Below are positions 35,446 through 46,853 of a stretch of DNA of 64,000 nucleotides, piece after piece. Below the pieces are notes generated by a model. That model was not told the DNA's origin and did no database searches. It worked only from the letters and a program-made list of their open reading frames with translations. The stretch is taken from the NCBI GenBank assembly GCA_016169945.1, contig JADLSH010000078.1:496001-560000 (forward strand), in the 5' to 3' direction. Both the position numbers and the translations under genes were made by a program. Position 1 is the first letter of the stretch. Each line of letters starts with the position of its first letter. The DNA is from Trachythela sp. YZ-2020. Taxonomy: Eukaryota > Cnidaria > Anthozoa > Malacalcyonacea > Clavulariidae.

Positions 35446-35575
35446 CTTAGCTTACCTTAGAGTATCTTAGCATACCTTAGCCTACTTTACATTACCTTAG
35501 CCTACCTTACACTACATTAGCTTACCTTAGCCTACCTTAGACTGCTTTAAACTACCTTAGGGAATCTAAGGTACC
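35446..35575. repeat. Decamer array, CTTAGCCTAC orientation
   Basis: Tandem degenerate copies of a 10-bp word (ACCTTAGCCT). It is one of six blocks between 35.4 and 38.6 kb in both orientations: this one, 35877-36072 (TAAGGTAGTC), 36907-37012 (CTTA), 37315-37430 (CTTA), 37431-37600 (TAAGG) and 38538-38645 (TAAGG). Confidence 0.85.
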
Positions 35576-35576
35576 G

Positions 35577-35876
35577 ACCGGGCCAGCCCGGTAAGCGGGA
35601 TGAATTTGTGTTGTGATTATATGAGAAAATTTCATCCCGGCAAGCGGGTGATTTTGTTGTTTTAACAGTTCTTAAAAATAGCTCGCAGACAAATTGGCGG
35701 CGGCGTCTCTTTGAACTTTCTTCCCGGCAACCGGGCTGGCCCGGTTACTGAGTGTTTATATGGGGAAATTTTCGTCCCGGTAAGGGAGATCTCGCCTTTT
35801 TCAAGGGAACCGGGCCAGCCCGCTTGTCCATATAAACGCGCAGTAGTTTTTACTATAAAATCAATTACACGGCAAA
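35577..35876. mobile_element. Truncated MITE, CTGTTTATATG family
   Basis: Matches the interior of the element at 32483-32907 (GACCGGGCCAGCCCGGTAAG and GCAGTAGTTTTTACTA) but lacks the terminal CTGTTTATATG at both ends. It is flanked by decamer arrays of opposite orientation, as if the array had formed or spread around it. Confidence 0.75.
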
Positions 35877-36074
35877 ATCTAAGGTAGTCTAAGGGTATTA
35901 TAAGGCAGGGTAAGGTAGTCTAAGGTATGCTAAGGCACTCTAAGGTCGTCTAATGTAGGCTAAGGTACATTAAGGTAGTCAAAGATGGTCTATGGTAAGC
36001 TAAGGTAGTCTCAAGTAGTCCAAGGTATGCTAATATAGTCTAATGTAGGCTGAAGTAGTCTAAGGTAGTCTTAA

Positions 36075-36905
36075 CAATTGGAGGGTTTTGTAGATGGAAA
36101 ATTATTGAGTGTAAATTATATACATTTATTAGACCTAACCAGGAACAGCTGCGAAAAATGCAACCACAGGTCCCTGGCAGGAATCGAACCTGCCACCCTG
36201 CGATTCCGGTGCAGCGCTCTAACCAACTGAGCTACAGAGTCCAGTTGTCGAGTTCTAACCACAAGTTCATGTATATATACTAGGGTACTGCCATGTTAAG
36301 TTGTGGGTAAATATCTAGATTTTGTTGACATCTCACTCGATCGAAAAACAATTGGAGGGTTTTGCAGATGGAAAATTATTGAGTGTAAATTATATACATT
36401 TATTAGACCTAACCAGGAACAGCTGCGAAAAATGCAACCACAGGTCCCTGGCAGGAATCGAATCTGCGGCCCTGCGATTCCGGTGCAGCGCTGTAACCAA
36501 CTGAGCTACAGAGTACAGTTGTCGAGTTCTAACCACAAGTTCATGTATATATACTAGGGTACTGCCAATGTTAAGTTGTGGGTAAATATCTAGATTTTGT
36601 TGGCATCTCACTTGATTGAATAACAATTGGAGGGTTTTGCAGATGGAAAATTATTGAGTGTAAATTATATACATTTATTAGACCTAACATTTATTAGACA
36701 ACTGGACTCTGTAGCTCAGTTGGTTAGAGCGCTGCACTGGAATCGCAGGGCCGCAGGTTCGATTCCTGCCAGGAACCTGTAGTTGCATTTTCCGCAGCTG
36801 TTCCTGGTTAGGTCTAATAATGTATATAATTTACACTCAATAATTTTCCATCTACAAAACCCTCCAATTGTTATTCATTCGAGTGAGATGCCAACAAAAT
36901 CTAGA
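36075..36905. mobile_element. Tandem and inverted SINE cluster
   Basis: A 275-bp unit beginning CAATTGGAGGGTTTTG starts at 36075, 36349 and 36624 (last copy partial). Each full unit holds a minus-strand tRNA-derived SINE (body GTTCCTGGTTAGGTCT read in inverse, head with B and A boxes). A plus-strand copy follows with its tRNA-like head at 36704-36777, and its tail mirrors the unit (TTTTCCATCTACAAAACCCT). Heads are close to those at 26.4-27 kb, but the tails differ beyond the shared GCATTTT(C/T)CGCA and GTTAGGTCT segment, so two subfamilies are present. Confidence 0.85.
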
Positions 36906-37012
36906 TAAGGTAGTCTTAGCCTGCCTTAGACTACCTTAGACTTCATCAGGGTACCTTAGACTACCTTAGCTCAAGTTTAGACTAGTTTATAATACCTTAG
37001 ATTACCTTAGGG

Positions 37013-37314
37013 TACCTGGGAGCCTGGGTTTCAGATTCAAAATTAATAATTAATGAGGTTCAATGATCATTGATTGATTTTGACATTGGACTGATTGGAG
37101 TGGTGTTTCATGATATTTAGTGATGTTCAATTAGATATGGTGAATACAAAATGCATTACAATTACTAGTCTAAACTAGAGCATACTCTAGTTTTGTTATT
37201 ACGCATCAGTTCATTATGAACTTAAGGTGTTTCTGTGAAAAATGTTCTGCAAAAGCTCAAATCCAAAAATATTTCTGGTAACTAGGTTCCCATGATCCGA
37301 TACTTTTTCCACCT
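37013..37314. other. Unique spacer between decamer arrays
   Basis: No coding signal. It includes a short palindrome AACTAGAGCATACTCTAGTT near 37175. Otherwise nothing recognised. Confidence 0.5.
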
Positions 37315-37631
37315 CTGCCTTAGATTACCTTAGAGTGCCTTAGTACCTTAGCCTAACTTAGAGTTCCCTAGCATATTTTAGACTACCTTAAACTACTTTA
37401 GACTACCTTAGCCTACTTTAGGGAATCTAAGGTACCCTAAGGTAGGCTAATGTACCCTAGGATAGTCTAAGGCAAGCTAAGGTACGGTACGGTATGCTAA
37501 GGCACTCTAAGGTAGGCTAAGGTACACTAAGTTAGTCAAAAGAACACTAAGGTAGGCTAAGGTAGTCTAGCGTACCCTAAGGTATCTCGAACGTAAGGTG
37601 CCAGTGTCGGTAGACTAAAGCAAATACGGCG

Positions 37632-38530
37632 GTTGACAGTTGTCAACCTGAAAAATACAATAAGAACTTCGACGTTTCGAGCAACAGTCCTTCGTCTGGA
37701 AGTTAGTAGAATGAGAATGAAAATTCGATCTCTGTGTCCCATTTCTGGTAGTAACGATAGCCGCAAAAGCCAAGAAATGCGTCTCATTTCTCAACTTGTC
37801 ACCATTCATCCTCTCGGCATTATGAGCGCCTCTCTTACATTTAACTCCTATTTGTTTATGCATGCCATCAGCAGATACTCTACATCTCACCTTAGCTCAT
37901 ATTTCATTCCTTATTTTCTGTCTTTCTTGCTTTGTTATTTTTGTTCGCTGCTCCTTATATGCTACTATATTTTGTGATGTGATTTCCTTATTTTGTTTAT
38001 GGGTTGTTTTTATTAAATCCATCTGATTGGTGTATTTTTTCTCACGTGATCGCTTTTGTATTCACTATAAAAGCACATGTTTTTCCCCGACCCATTCTAC
38101 TAAGGGCCTGTTTATATGATCCCGTCTAGGCGGACAGGACGTTTATATGGAGAAAATACATTGCCGGGATGAAGCCAGTTTGGTGCTTGACGTCATATTT
38201 CCTTGCAGAAAAGGGATTTACACATGCTCAGAAGAAAATTTCATCCCGCCTGGCCAGGATAGAGTGTTTATATGGGGAATTTTTCGTCCCGGCTAGGCGG
38301 GATCCTTGCATGGCAACAGATGTGGGATTCTGTCTAGGCGGGATAGAAGCGGGATCATATAAACACTCAATAGAATTTATATTACAAGCGGGATCTCTGC
38401 AACTGTCCCGTCCCGCCTTAAGCCGGTATCATATAAACAGACCCTAACTTCCAGACGAAGGGCCTTCGCTCGAAACATCGAAGTTCTTATTGTATTTTTC
38501 AGGTAGTTTTACACAACAGTCAACAGCCGT
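37632..38530. repeat. Inverted element with TTCGACGTTTCGAGC arms, carrying a nested MITE
   Basis: The left arm (37632-37710) contains GTCAACCTGAAAAATACAAT, GAACTTCGACGTTTCGAGC and CTTCGTCTGGAAGTTAGTAG. The right arm (38085-38103 and 38445-38530) is its inverse, interrupted exactly by the TAA-flanked MITE 38104-38444. A smaller palindromic copy of the same motif lies at 49670-49770. The open frame 37633-37977 between the arms is not recognised. Confidence 0.7.
38104..38444. mobile_element. MITE with TAA target duplication, CTGTTTATATG family
   Basis: A 341-bp element flanked by TAA (38101-38103 and 38445-38447) with ends GGGCCTGTTTATATGATCCC and the inverse ATCATATAAACAGACCC. Internal repeats of GGCGGGAT make most of it self-complementary. 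It is nested in the arm of a larger inverted element, so it is the younger insertion. Confidence 0.85.
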
Positions 38531-38645
38531 ACCCTGTAAAGGTAGTCTAAGGTAGTCTAAAGTATGCTAAGATAGTTTTAGGTAGGCTAAGGTAGTCTAA
38601 GACAGTCTAAGGTAGTCTAAGGCAAGGTAAGGTAGTCTAATTTAG

Positions 38646-39403
38646 GCTTAAAAACCGACTGCTGAGCAACAAATTTTACAATCCATATGAACTTGAAAAT
38701 ACGATTATTTAAACGAAAAAATATGCATTTTTATTATAACATAAAAATATAATATGTCAGTACTAACCTTTATTGTCAATTTCTGAGTTATCCCTGAAAC
38801 TCGCCGCTCTGACTTTCCAAATTAAGTTTTTCCTTTGGCTTCGTAAATACGGACTAAAATCATATTTGTCCTTTTTGTTTTTCATACCGAGTTTATTTCG
38901 AGTATTTCAAGTCCAAATTTTGAGCTAAATAGTAAAAAACCTTCTAACATCGTCGAACTATTGTTTCAAAGTCTCTGACAAAATTTTTTCATTGCTTTAG
39001 ACAACAAAAGATAAAAAAAACTCCCTGCAAAAGAGTATTTAGCTTCAAATTTTAGAGTTATGGCGCCAATGGCGGTTGTGTTTCTTGTCCAAACTCGTCA
39101 GCAAAACTCACGACGTGATTGGCCAACTTTCCCGCCACGTTTACAACACGTTGACGTGTTCTTTCAGCACGCTAATTTCTTATGAAACAACAACACATTT
39201 TTGACGTGTTCTTGCTTTCTGACGGTGTGTTGTTAAATCTGGCGTGCTGTTCAGACACACCTGCCGCCATACTGGTGTGCTGTTCTGTAATGAAAAACAC
39301 ACCATCGTGTTCATATCCAAATTTTGCAGCACGTCAGCGTGTTATATAAGCACGCTACCATGTTCTTAAAACACACCGACAGCACGGCAGAATTTCTAGT
39401 ATA
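38646..39403. repeat. Intergenic, with GTGTTC-rich element at its right
   Basis: 38646-39100 shows nothing recognisable. From about 39110 many GTGTGTTGTTC-type words appear, and the segment ends CACGGCAGAATTTCTAGT, the inverse of the terminus at 30290. The left terminus is not identifiable. Confidence 0.55.
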
Positions 39404-40801
39404 CAGACGAGCAAGTTTTCCAATTCTATGACAAAAGTTTTCACATATAACACAATTACACAAAACAATAGTCAATAGAGACTAGACACTCGGTAAAGTG
39501 ATAGCATTTAATGTTTTCACACACATGGCAAGTTTTATTTGCTCGGCGTCTGTATACGCAAATTTGCCAAGGCCCAAGTTTTTCTATGCCAAGTACACTT
39601 TTCTATGCAACAGTAACATGCTATGCCTATAATATTAACTACTTACTAACTGAGCGTGAGGTCTGTACGGTAAAATATCAAGCTGAGGTCTTGCTGTATT
39701 GACCGAGCGACCGGCGGAGCGATAGCGAGGTCAATACAGCAAGACCGAGGCTTGATATTTTACCGTACAGACCGAACAGTCGAAGTTAGTAAGTTGTTTA
39801 TTATATGGCATTTCAAACAACAAAAAACAATTCATTTTGCCAAAAATTGGTCACGCGAGGGCAAAGTACAAAGTCCGAAACTCAAAGCCGGTCATTTTCA
39901 AATGTCAGAATAATTTCAATGATACAAATTTGTCTTAGTTTTTTACATATTTATCTAATCTTAGCTTAGTAAAACTACTCTACAGTACCATTTATGGAAT
40001 AAAATATAAAATTAATAGAAAATATAGTGATATTGAGCTATCGGATCAAAGACAAAAACAACTTTGCATGTTCGAAAAAACAAAAATATTCTTGACTGTT
40101 TTTGTTAAAAACATCGTAAAATGTACCTTAATATTTCGACTTGAGCCAACAAAACTTGATTTTATCCCTTGTAGTTATCCCTTTTCCGTATTTTCCGTTT
40201 ATTTTTCATTGTTTTAAATTATTTTTAAGGATTTTTTTATGCTTTTATTGGTTTGAATTGTGTTCAAGTCGTCGCAGGGCAATAAGAATACCGTATTGCC
40301 CGTGGGCAATACGGGAAAATCCTGCCTCGTCAGCAGCCAATCAAATTGCGCGATTGCACAAAAACATATGCTTGCCATATAATAAATAGCATTATATAGT
40401 CAGGCATAGTATGGCATAGCTTTTGAACAAGTGTACTTGTCATGGAAAAAGTTGGGAAAGGCCAAAATTTTGCTCGCGTCTGCAGAAAAGAAAATTATTG
40501 TTAAAGTAATTTGAGTATGGTTGGTCCGCAATCTATGGAGTATTGGCTATTTATTAGCTAAATTAGGCGGTCAGAAAACCGGCAAAAAATTGTAATAGAA
40601 AATTTGTTCAACATAACCCGTGCAATTTGCAAATAAAACATATTATTAAATCATTAATTAGATTCGACGGTTTGGATGTTCAATCTACTGGAAAAACAAT
40701 GCCTGAAAAATACAAAAAAAATTTCGACGTTTCATTAATCATTAATCATTATTATATTATGAGAACTTGTCATAGAAAACTTGCTCGTCTCTTACCGGCT
40801 T
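39404..40801. repeat. Region bounded by diverged inverted ends, with nested palindrome
   Basis: The left boundary TACAGACGAGCAAGTTTTCC recurs inverted at about 40745-40790 (GAAAACTTGCTCGTCT). Inside lies a strong palindrome at 39661-39773 (GTCTGTACGGTAAAATATCA and inverse) and another around 40290-40315 (CCGTATTGCCCGTGGGCAAT). No gene is seen. Confidence 0.5.
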
Positions 40802-41539
40802 AATAAAATGAGCTTCAAACTCCTCGCAATAACGGACCCATATCCATTGAGTCTAAGTCTATATAGTTGTAATTGTAGACGTAGTGACTATAGTGTGTCG
40901 AGGGAAAAAGTCGAGGATCAATGCAGGAACTCAAACTCCTTTTAATTCAAATATTTTTCTTTAATAAAACGTTCCTACGATGTCGATAATGATATAATAA
41001 TGACACTTTGACTATATACTAACATTTACTCAATTTGCTACATTCATTGTCTCTTTATAGTTGAAATGTGTGCGCAAACGGTAACCTGCATACTGTTCAT
41101 ATAATAATGTTATTTAAGACCCTGACACGAAAACCTCGAAAAAACGAATAAATGATCCACAACAAATTAGGCAAACACGGTCTGCCCACCCTAATGAATT
41201 TTGATTTATGCCTATGCCTATGGCTTTAAATTTTGAAGATTAAATCAAATTTAAGGTAACAATTAGACTAGTTAGCTTTCATTTGCCTACCTTAATTTCG
41301 TTCAGTGTATATGGATGCTGTCGAAAAAGACGTGATATAAATTTTCTGCTTGTAGAGTTCACGATATCTCAGTGCGTATTTTAAACTTCCCAGAGAGAGC
41401 ATGCATGCACCGTAGACCAGTATTGTTTATTACTTAATTGACTCTGCAGCCGCAGCCTACAAAAGCCTTGCAGCGCTAGTTGTGAAAGGCGCGGGGTGGA
41501 CGGGTATAAATATCGTGCATGCATGCTGCATGTAATTGC
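40802..41539. other. Nothing recognised
   Basis: AT-rich sequence with no exon-like or repeat structure that I can support. Confidence 0.4.
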
Positions 41540-41708
41540 ACATGCACTAGCCATGGAAGAAGTTAGACTTGCTCTAAGTATGTCTCTTATAGGGGTTTTA
41601 TTGTAGGATTGGGAATCCTTTAATTCCCCAAACCTTTCTAACTCCCCCAATAAAACCCCTATATAAGAGTCAGATTTAGAGCAAGTCTAACTTCTTCCAT
41701 GGCCATGT
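41540..41708. repeat. Hairpin of about 169 bp
   Basis: Arms of about 65 nt (CCATGGAAGAAGTTAGACTT... and inverse) are nearly perfect around a loop with AATCCTTTAATTCCCC. It could be a small MITE or a hairpin RNA source; nothing else supports a gene. Confidence 0.8.
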
Positions 41709-42446
41709 AGTTCCATGCAAGCTAGGGTGTATGTATATAATATGCCTAATATGCTTGCCGGGCGTAATGGAAACAGGCCGATCCAAGGCTGCTGTTGTAG
41801 TTATGTCACACAAGACGTATATTGCAATGATTACTGCCTATTGGACGGACCACCAGACATGCACCAGCTTGGACGAAGTAATTTCTGTCGGGTAATGCTT
41901 CATTGATGCTTTATTATGTACGCCTGTGACTGCGAGCATTTCGGAAGAGAATAAGTTGCAGTATGCCCTTCCATGCACTTGTCCCTTCCACTGCAAGCGT
42001 AACTAAACCAAGTACACTCAGAATCAGTAATTTTGGGCTATCTTTCACCTATAGTAATATTTGAATTTAATCAACAACAACATAAACAACAATTTTTATA
42101 TAGGTATCATTCTAACGGTATATAAAAGGTATATACATACATAAAAAATCTACTATAAAAGATACAAAACTAAGCTATAAATAACCCTGCATTGTGATAT
42201 ATTTTCAAAAACCGCGAGAATATCGTAACAGTAGCCTATTTACCAACTAAAGTAAAGAGGAAACACTGTATCATTAAACACTGATTGTTTTGTCTTAGAA
42301 AGCCATAATATGAGGTAAAAAGATCTTGATTCTTGAGTTGAGTATTAAATGACCGATTTATTTCACATAGATAGTGATCTTAATGTTTCCGCCCACCTCG
42401 GCCCCAGGAACAAACAACATAACCAGGCCAAAAATAAAAAATATAA
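41709..42446. other. Nothing recognised
   Basis: Open frame 41715-41906 has no recognisable family. No repeat with defined ends was seen. Confidence 0.4.
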
Positions 42447-42578
42447 GCTATATAAGTTTTAAATAGCCGAAATTGTTTGATGCGCACGGCACAGGTGCGA
42501 TATTATAATTCAGGAACACTGTAGTAATTATAATATGGCATCTGCATTTGCGCATCAAACAATTTCTACTATATAGCT
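42447..42578. repeat. Palindromic element
   Basis: The ends AGCTATATAAG and inner GAAATTGTTTGATGCGC are mirrored at the right side (GCGCATCAAACAATTTC, then CTATATAGCT). It is short and non-coding, probably a MITE. Confidence 0.7.
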
Positions 42579-43542
42579 CATCCTTTTGAAGCTACCTTCA
42601 AATATATGGTATTTTTGGGGGACCCCGACTCACAATATACGGCCTTGTGCGAACCAACAAGCTTGCGTACACAATTTGGCCGTTAATTTAATGTTAAAAT
42701 TTGCAGTCAAGCATGTTTATTCGCAAAAGTTCATAAATAAAAGTAATGCGAAAATGGGGTTTCAGGACACTCGACATTTACCCTCGACTACTGTACACTC
42801 GACAATTATTCCTAGACTCCCACACACGGTCAGTTCAATCAGATAGTGTTCATGCATGTATGTGGTATAGTCCTGGAACGCTAACAAGGGGTTTTATTTA
42901 TGTATGTATAGTCTAGCTGTTTGTTTTATTTAAGAATTTGTTTATGGTCTATAGACCACCATGCAGGGCTGTAACAGCTTGTAGCGACATCACACACATA
43001 TATATTGACAATAAACACATATTATACTTTCCGGCCTTTTAAACTGCCCTATGCAATAATGTACATCAGCCAATTGTTAAATTTGTTTGGTTGAGAGCAG
43101 TGCAATGTTATCAAAATATACTATAGCCTATATATTTCGACCTAATCGAACAGCCTAACTCATTTCCAGTTCTTACATTGTATTTCCGACAAAATTAAAT
43201 CCTCCAATTTTATGATAATTGATTTTACTCCAGATTATATCTGCCCAAGTCTTGAGCTGTATGGACAAAATCGAATCTTGTTAATCACGCATGCAGAGAT
43301 TTTTTCATTAAAAAATGTCTACTTTAAATTTTATTTTCATACAATGTATATTGCGAAGATAAGCGTACTATAATACTGGCAATTTGTACTCGTAAAAGTC
43401 CATCGAACTAATGCAGTTAGTTAGTTTTAAAGAAACTCAATTATTTGTGAATTTTTTTCAAAGCACACTTAAAGCCCCCTTAGTCCTTACCGATTATGTA
43501 TACTAAGAGTCGTCTAAGTAATATAATGTTTGAATAATACAG
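42579..43542. other. Upstream flank of the HMGXB3-like pseudogene
   Basis: No upstream exon was identified here. The acceptor of the first recognised exon (GAATAATACAG) ends at 43542, so coding sequence further upstream is expected but not seen. Confidence 0.4.
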
Positions 43543-44554
43543 GTGGCTACAACATCAAGTGGTCGAGGCAAAGGGTCTTGCCCTAAGTGCCAAAAAACGT
43601 ACGCAAATAGATACAAACCGAAGATATGTTCCCAATGCGGCTATGAAATTGGAGGAACTTATGTTTCAAAAAAGACTGCCGTTAAAGCAGCGGTTTCCGT
43701 CAAGTGCTGTCGTCTTCTCCAATGACAACACAAAACTATTTTCAGTGACGACCACTAGCAGAAACAACCGATGTTTTGTAACTGTTGAAAATGATATCAC
43801 GATGTGCCAGAGCGCAAAATGTAAGGATACCAGATCTGCCTTTCTATACAATCGTAAACTCTTCTGAACAACCGTGGAAATCATACTGCACTCCAAATAA
43901 GATTGAAAAGTATACAACAGACGGTTATACAAGTCCGTTCTATTTGGTGTATTAAACGAGACTGCTGATGTGCCTCATGTAGTACAAGTGAGTGAAAACG
44001 TGTTTGCTCTTTTCTGTCAACCAAGTGCCTCAAATCTCATTGGGCATGCTCATGTAAATAAAGAGGGGCACTTCTATTCGTGCACATCTAAAGATTGCAG
44101 AGCAGTGAAAATAAAAACCAAACAAGTCGGTTCGAAAAACATTTGCATGCATATCCACATGCTCCTATGCTGCTTGCAAGATGAATTACCGCGTCTTCCA
44201 ACTACAGATGATGCTGACGTAGATACTGCAGTAGTAGAAGAAAGCGTTGATGAAGAAGTGAAAACTGTGGATGAATCTGTATCCCGGCAGAATACCAAGA
44301 GGCTTCATGCTAACTTCCAATTGCCATACAAAATCGAAGAAGCCACATTGGTAAAAAAACAGAGAATTGGACTGCCAAACATTGACAAGGAGCCTTGGCC
44401 TTTCAAACAAGGAAAATTGTTCGCGTGTACAGATGACAAGGGAAACTTGACAAGAAAATCTGCAGTACTGTGCTGCACACTTTTTCTCGACCTATATAGT
44501 CGAGCGGCCATTGCCGACACTATAGACATGAAGTATTAACTTGTGTCGCTTATA

Positions 44555-44640
44555 ATACACGAGCTCGTAAAACTTTTCAAGGAAAATTGATTCGACAAAA
44601 ACCTATTTGCTGTACACACGAACAAATAAACTCGAGAAAT
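44555..44640. mobile_element. MITE fragment, TACAGACGAGC family
   Basis: ACGAGCTCGTAAAACTTTTC and the following AAGGAAAATTGATTCGA match the interior of the element at 35166-35390. It lies just after the first block of the HMGXB3-like pseudogene and may have displaced its donor site. Confidence 0.45.
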
Positions 44641-45189
44641 GTTTTAATTGTGATTCAATTCAGCTAAATTATTTGCCTGCTTTTTAGCACTTTTCAATAT
44701 CAGTGATAAGGTTATGTTGGCAATAGACATTCTATTAGAATGGAGAGAGTCGTTCCGACGTGGTGTACCAGTGACGGTTATGATTGAGGCTAAGCTTGCT
44801 TCATATCTTAACAATCATAATCAGGTAAATATATTATTACGTTCAATAATCTGCTTAATTTCGTATAGTACTAATAACTCAAACAGTTTAAAGACATGCG
44901 TGCACGCAGTGCAGGATCCAGTTTTTTTTGACAGTATAGTTAAAGTTTATTATTGAGTACAGTATGCAATTTACGTCGATCTAGAGACTCTTCCTGCTTC
45001 TTGAAAATAATGACGTCATGGGGGTCCCTGAGAAAAAAAGTTGCCCAGGCCCCGCGAATTTTCTCGGTGGCTCTGGGTGGCCTACACAAAAACGGTACAA
45101 TGTTTTTTTGTTTTGTTGCAAGAATGTCACCTGCAGCTGCAAGCATATGAAATGGCCCTTCTGAGTTTAACGAGATTTTAAGGTTACAT

Positions 45190-45380
45190 GCATGTACTTA
45201 TTTTTTTTAAGAGGGGGTAGGAAGTTGCATGACTGAAAAATATCATTATTTAGGGGCGGGCCCCCTGGGAGAAAGTTGAGTATGAAGGGGTGGGTTTTAA
45301 AATTTAAAAGTGGGTGAAGATTTAAAAGGGCTCACTAAATTCCACTCCCCTCCCCCCCTTCCCAGATGAAAAATGAACGA
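45190..45380. mobile_element. Truncated copy of the MITE at 11578
   Basis: Shares the G-rich start, the TAAAAGGGCTCACTAAATTC-type segment and the CCACTCCCCTCCCCCCCTTC run with the element at 11578-11952. Neither end is clean. Confidence 0.5.
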
Positions 45381-46194
45381 TAGGTAGTTAACTGTGACAG
45401 TATATATTTAAAGCAAAACGGACGACTAATTGTTAAGAGGGCTGTTTAAGTGGTTGTGGTCCAATTGATTTTAGTCAGTGCAAAAGAACTGAAATATAGT
45501 TTCGACATAAGTACCTTTTTAACTAATAAACTGGAGGCAATTCTCCCCCCCCCCCCAGGAATTGGATTCCCCCCAGTCACATCTATTCTGCCCCCAGACG
45601 AGTGCACGCAATAGCCTTTGGCAGCTTCAAAAATAGAGTTTAAAAACAATTGCAGCAAATAGCATATAGACTCTCAAATAATAATGAAAGAACTAATGAA
45701 ATTAAGGGCTAACGAAAGAGGTATAGAGAAAACATTTCCGACGATCTAGAGACTCACTGGGTGCCAACCATATTGGCGCCTCTTGGGGGAGGCATACAAA
45801 CCTTCCTAACTTTAACAAGCTTCCTATCTCCCTGTTCCTTTCATCTCACGCATTTGGCCAAACTCTGCACGCATTTTCCCTGTTTTGCCAAAAAATGTTT
45901 GCTTTTGCCCCCCAGTAAAAATTATTTTAAAAAGACACTGTTCGACATGTGACGATGGAATTTGTGGTATATGCGGTATTATTGGAGAATTATACCTTGG
46001 CGATGGAAATGAGAAGAACTGTTGCTCAACTAAAAATGTGAGGAATATTAAATGTAATAGTAATAGCAAAATCACAAGTCTGCATGAGCGTGTCCGTGCT
46101 GAAGAACGCTTCTTTAACTATAAATTCGGAGGCAGAAAAATCTTTGTCCTTGAATTTTTGTGTGTTACGAAAAAGGGTTCTAATTCGACATTTA
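45381..46194. other. Intron, nothing recognised
   Basis: Contains C-runs and open frames (45761-45952, 45885-46208, antisense 45824-46075) without recognisable domains. It lies between blocks 2 and 3 of the HMGXB3-like pseudogene. Confidence 0.4.
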
Positions 46195-46393
46195 CGCCTG
46201 TATTCTAAAAGCTCACTCACACTCACACTCAAAGAGGGAAGGTTCAATCTGAGCTTAATTTGAGTGTCAGCTTAGTTTAGTAGTCATACTATGTGAGTAC
46301 TGCCCTCCAGCTGTATCAAAAGCACTGCTTATTCAAGGAAGCAGAAAAAACCACTTGCTCTGAGTGTGTGAGTGAGCTTTTAGAATACAGGCG
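46195..46393. mobile_element. 199-bp MITE with TTA target duplication
   Basis: The inverted ends CGCCTGTATTCTAAAAGCTC and, mirrored, GAGCTTTTAGAATACAGGCG are flanked by TTA (46192-46194 and 46394-46396). The inverted match extends about 30 bp with a CTCACTCACACTC run. No coding capacity. It is PIF/Harbinger-like by its duplication. Confidence 0.85.
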
Positions 46394-46853
46394 TTAGAGT
46401 TGTTGAGATGACAATAATTTTATTATAGGGTTACATGTTTCACTCTATCTATATTTCATAAAAAGTGTTTGTTCTACGAAGCCTACGAATACATTCATTT
46501 TAATATTTCATACATGAATTAAGAAACACTTGTTGACCATGACCATATATATATTTGATTATTATAATACCGAAATTTGAACTTTTTTATGGCAAGCCAT
46601 TATAGCCATATACTGTATATCTATACAGTATATGTTGTAGATTAAGTATCCTGACAACAATGAACATTCAAGCCCAACTGATTTAGAGACAATTATGTCA
46701 TCTATAAAGCAATATTGGCTGGAAAAAGCAATTTACACAAAGTCATCCGATCCATTTGTTGTCAATATGGTTGATGTGCCTCCAATTATACCACCAGCAC
46801 TTAGATCAAACAATGTGTGTTTTTGAATCGTATTGCAAGCAGTTCTGTTGAAG

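Noticed and set aside
35446..38645. Telomere-like TTAGG repeats
   Set aside because: The unit is a degenerate decamer (CCTTAGNCTA) that changes strand and is interspersed with transposons, unlike a telomeric or interstitial telomere array.
45885..46208. A 107-codon + strand frame as an exon of the HMGXB3-like gene
   Set aside because: No matching splice sites or phase, and its 3' end runs into a MITE terminus.
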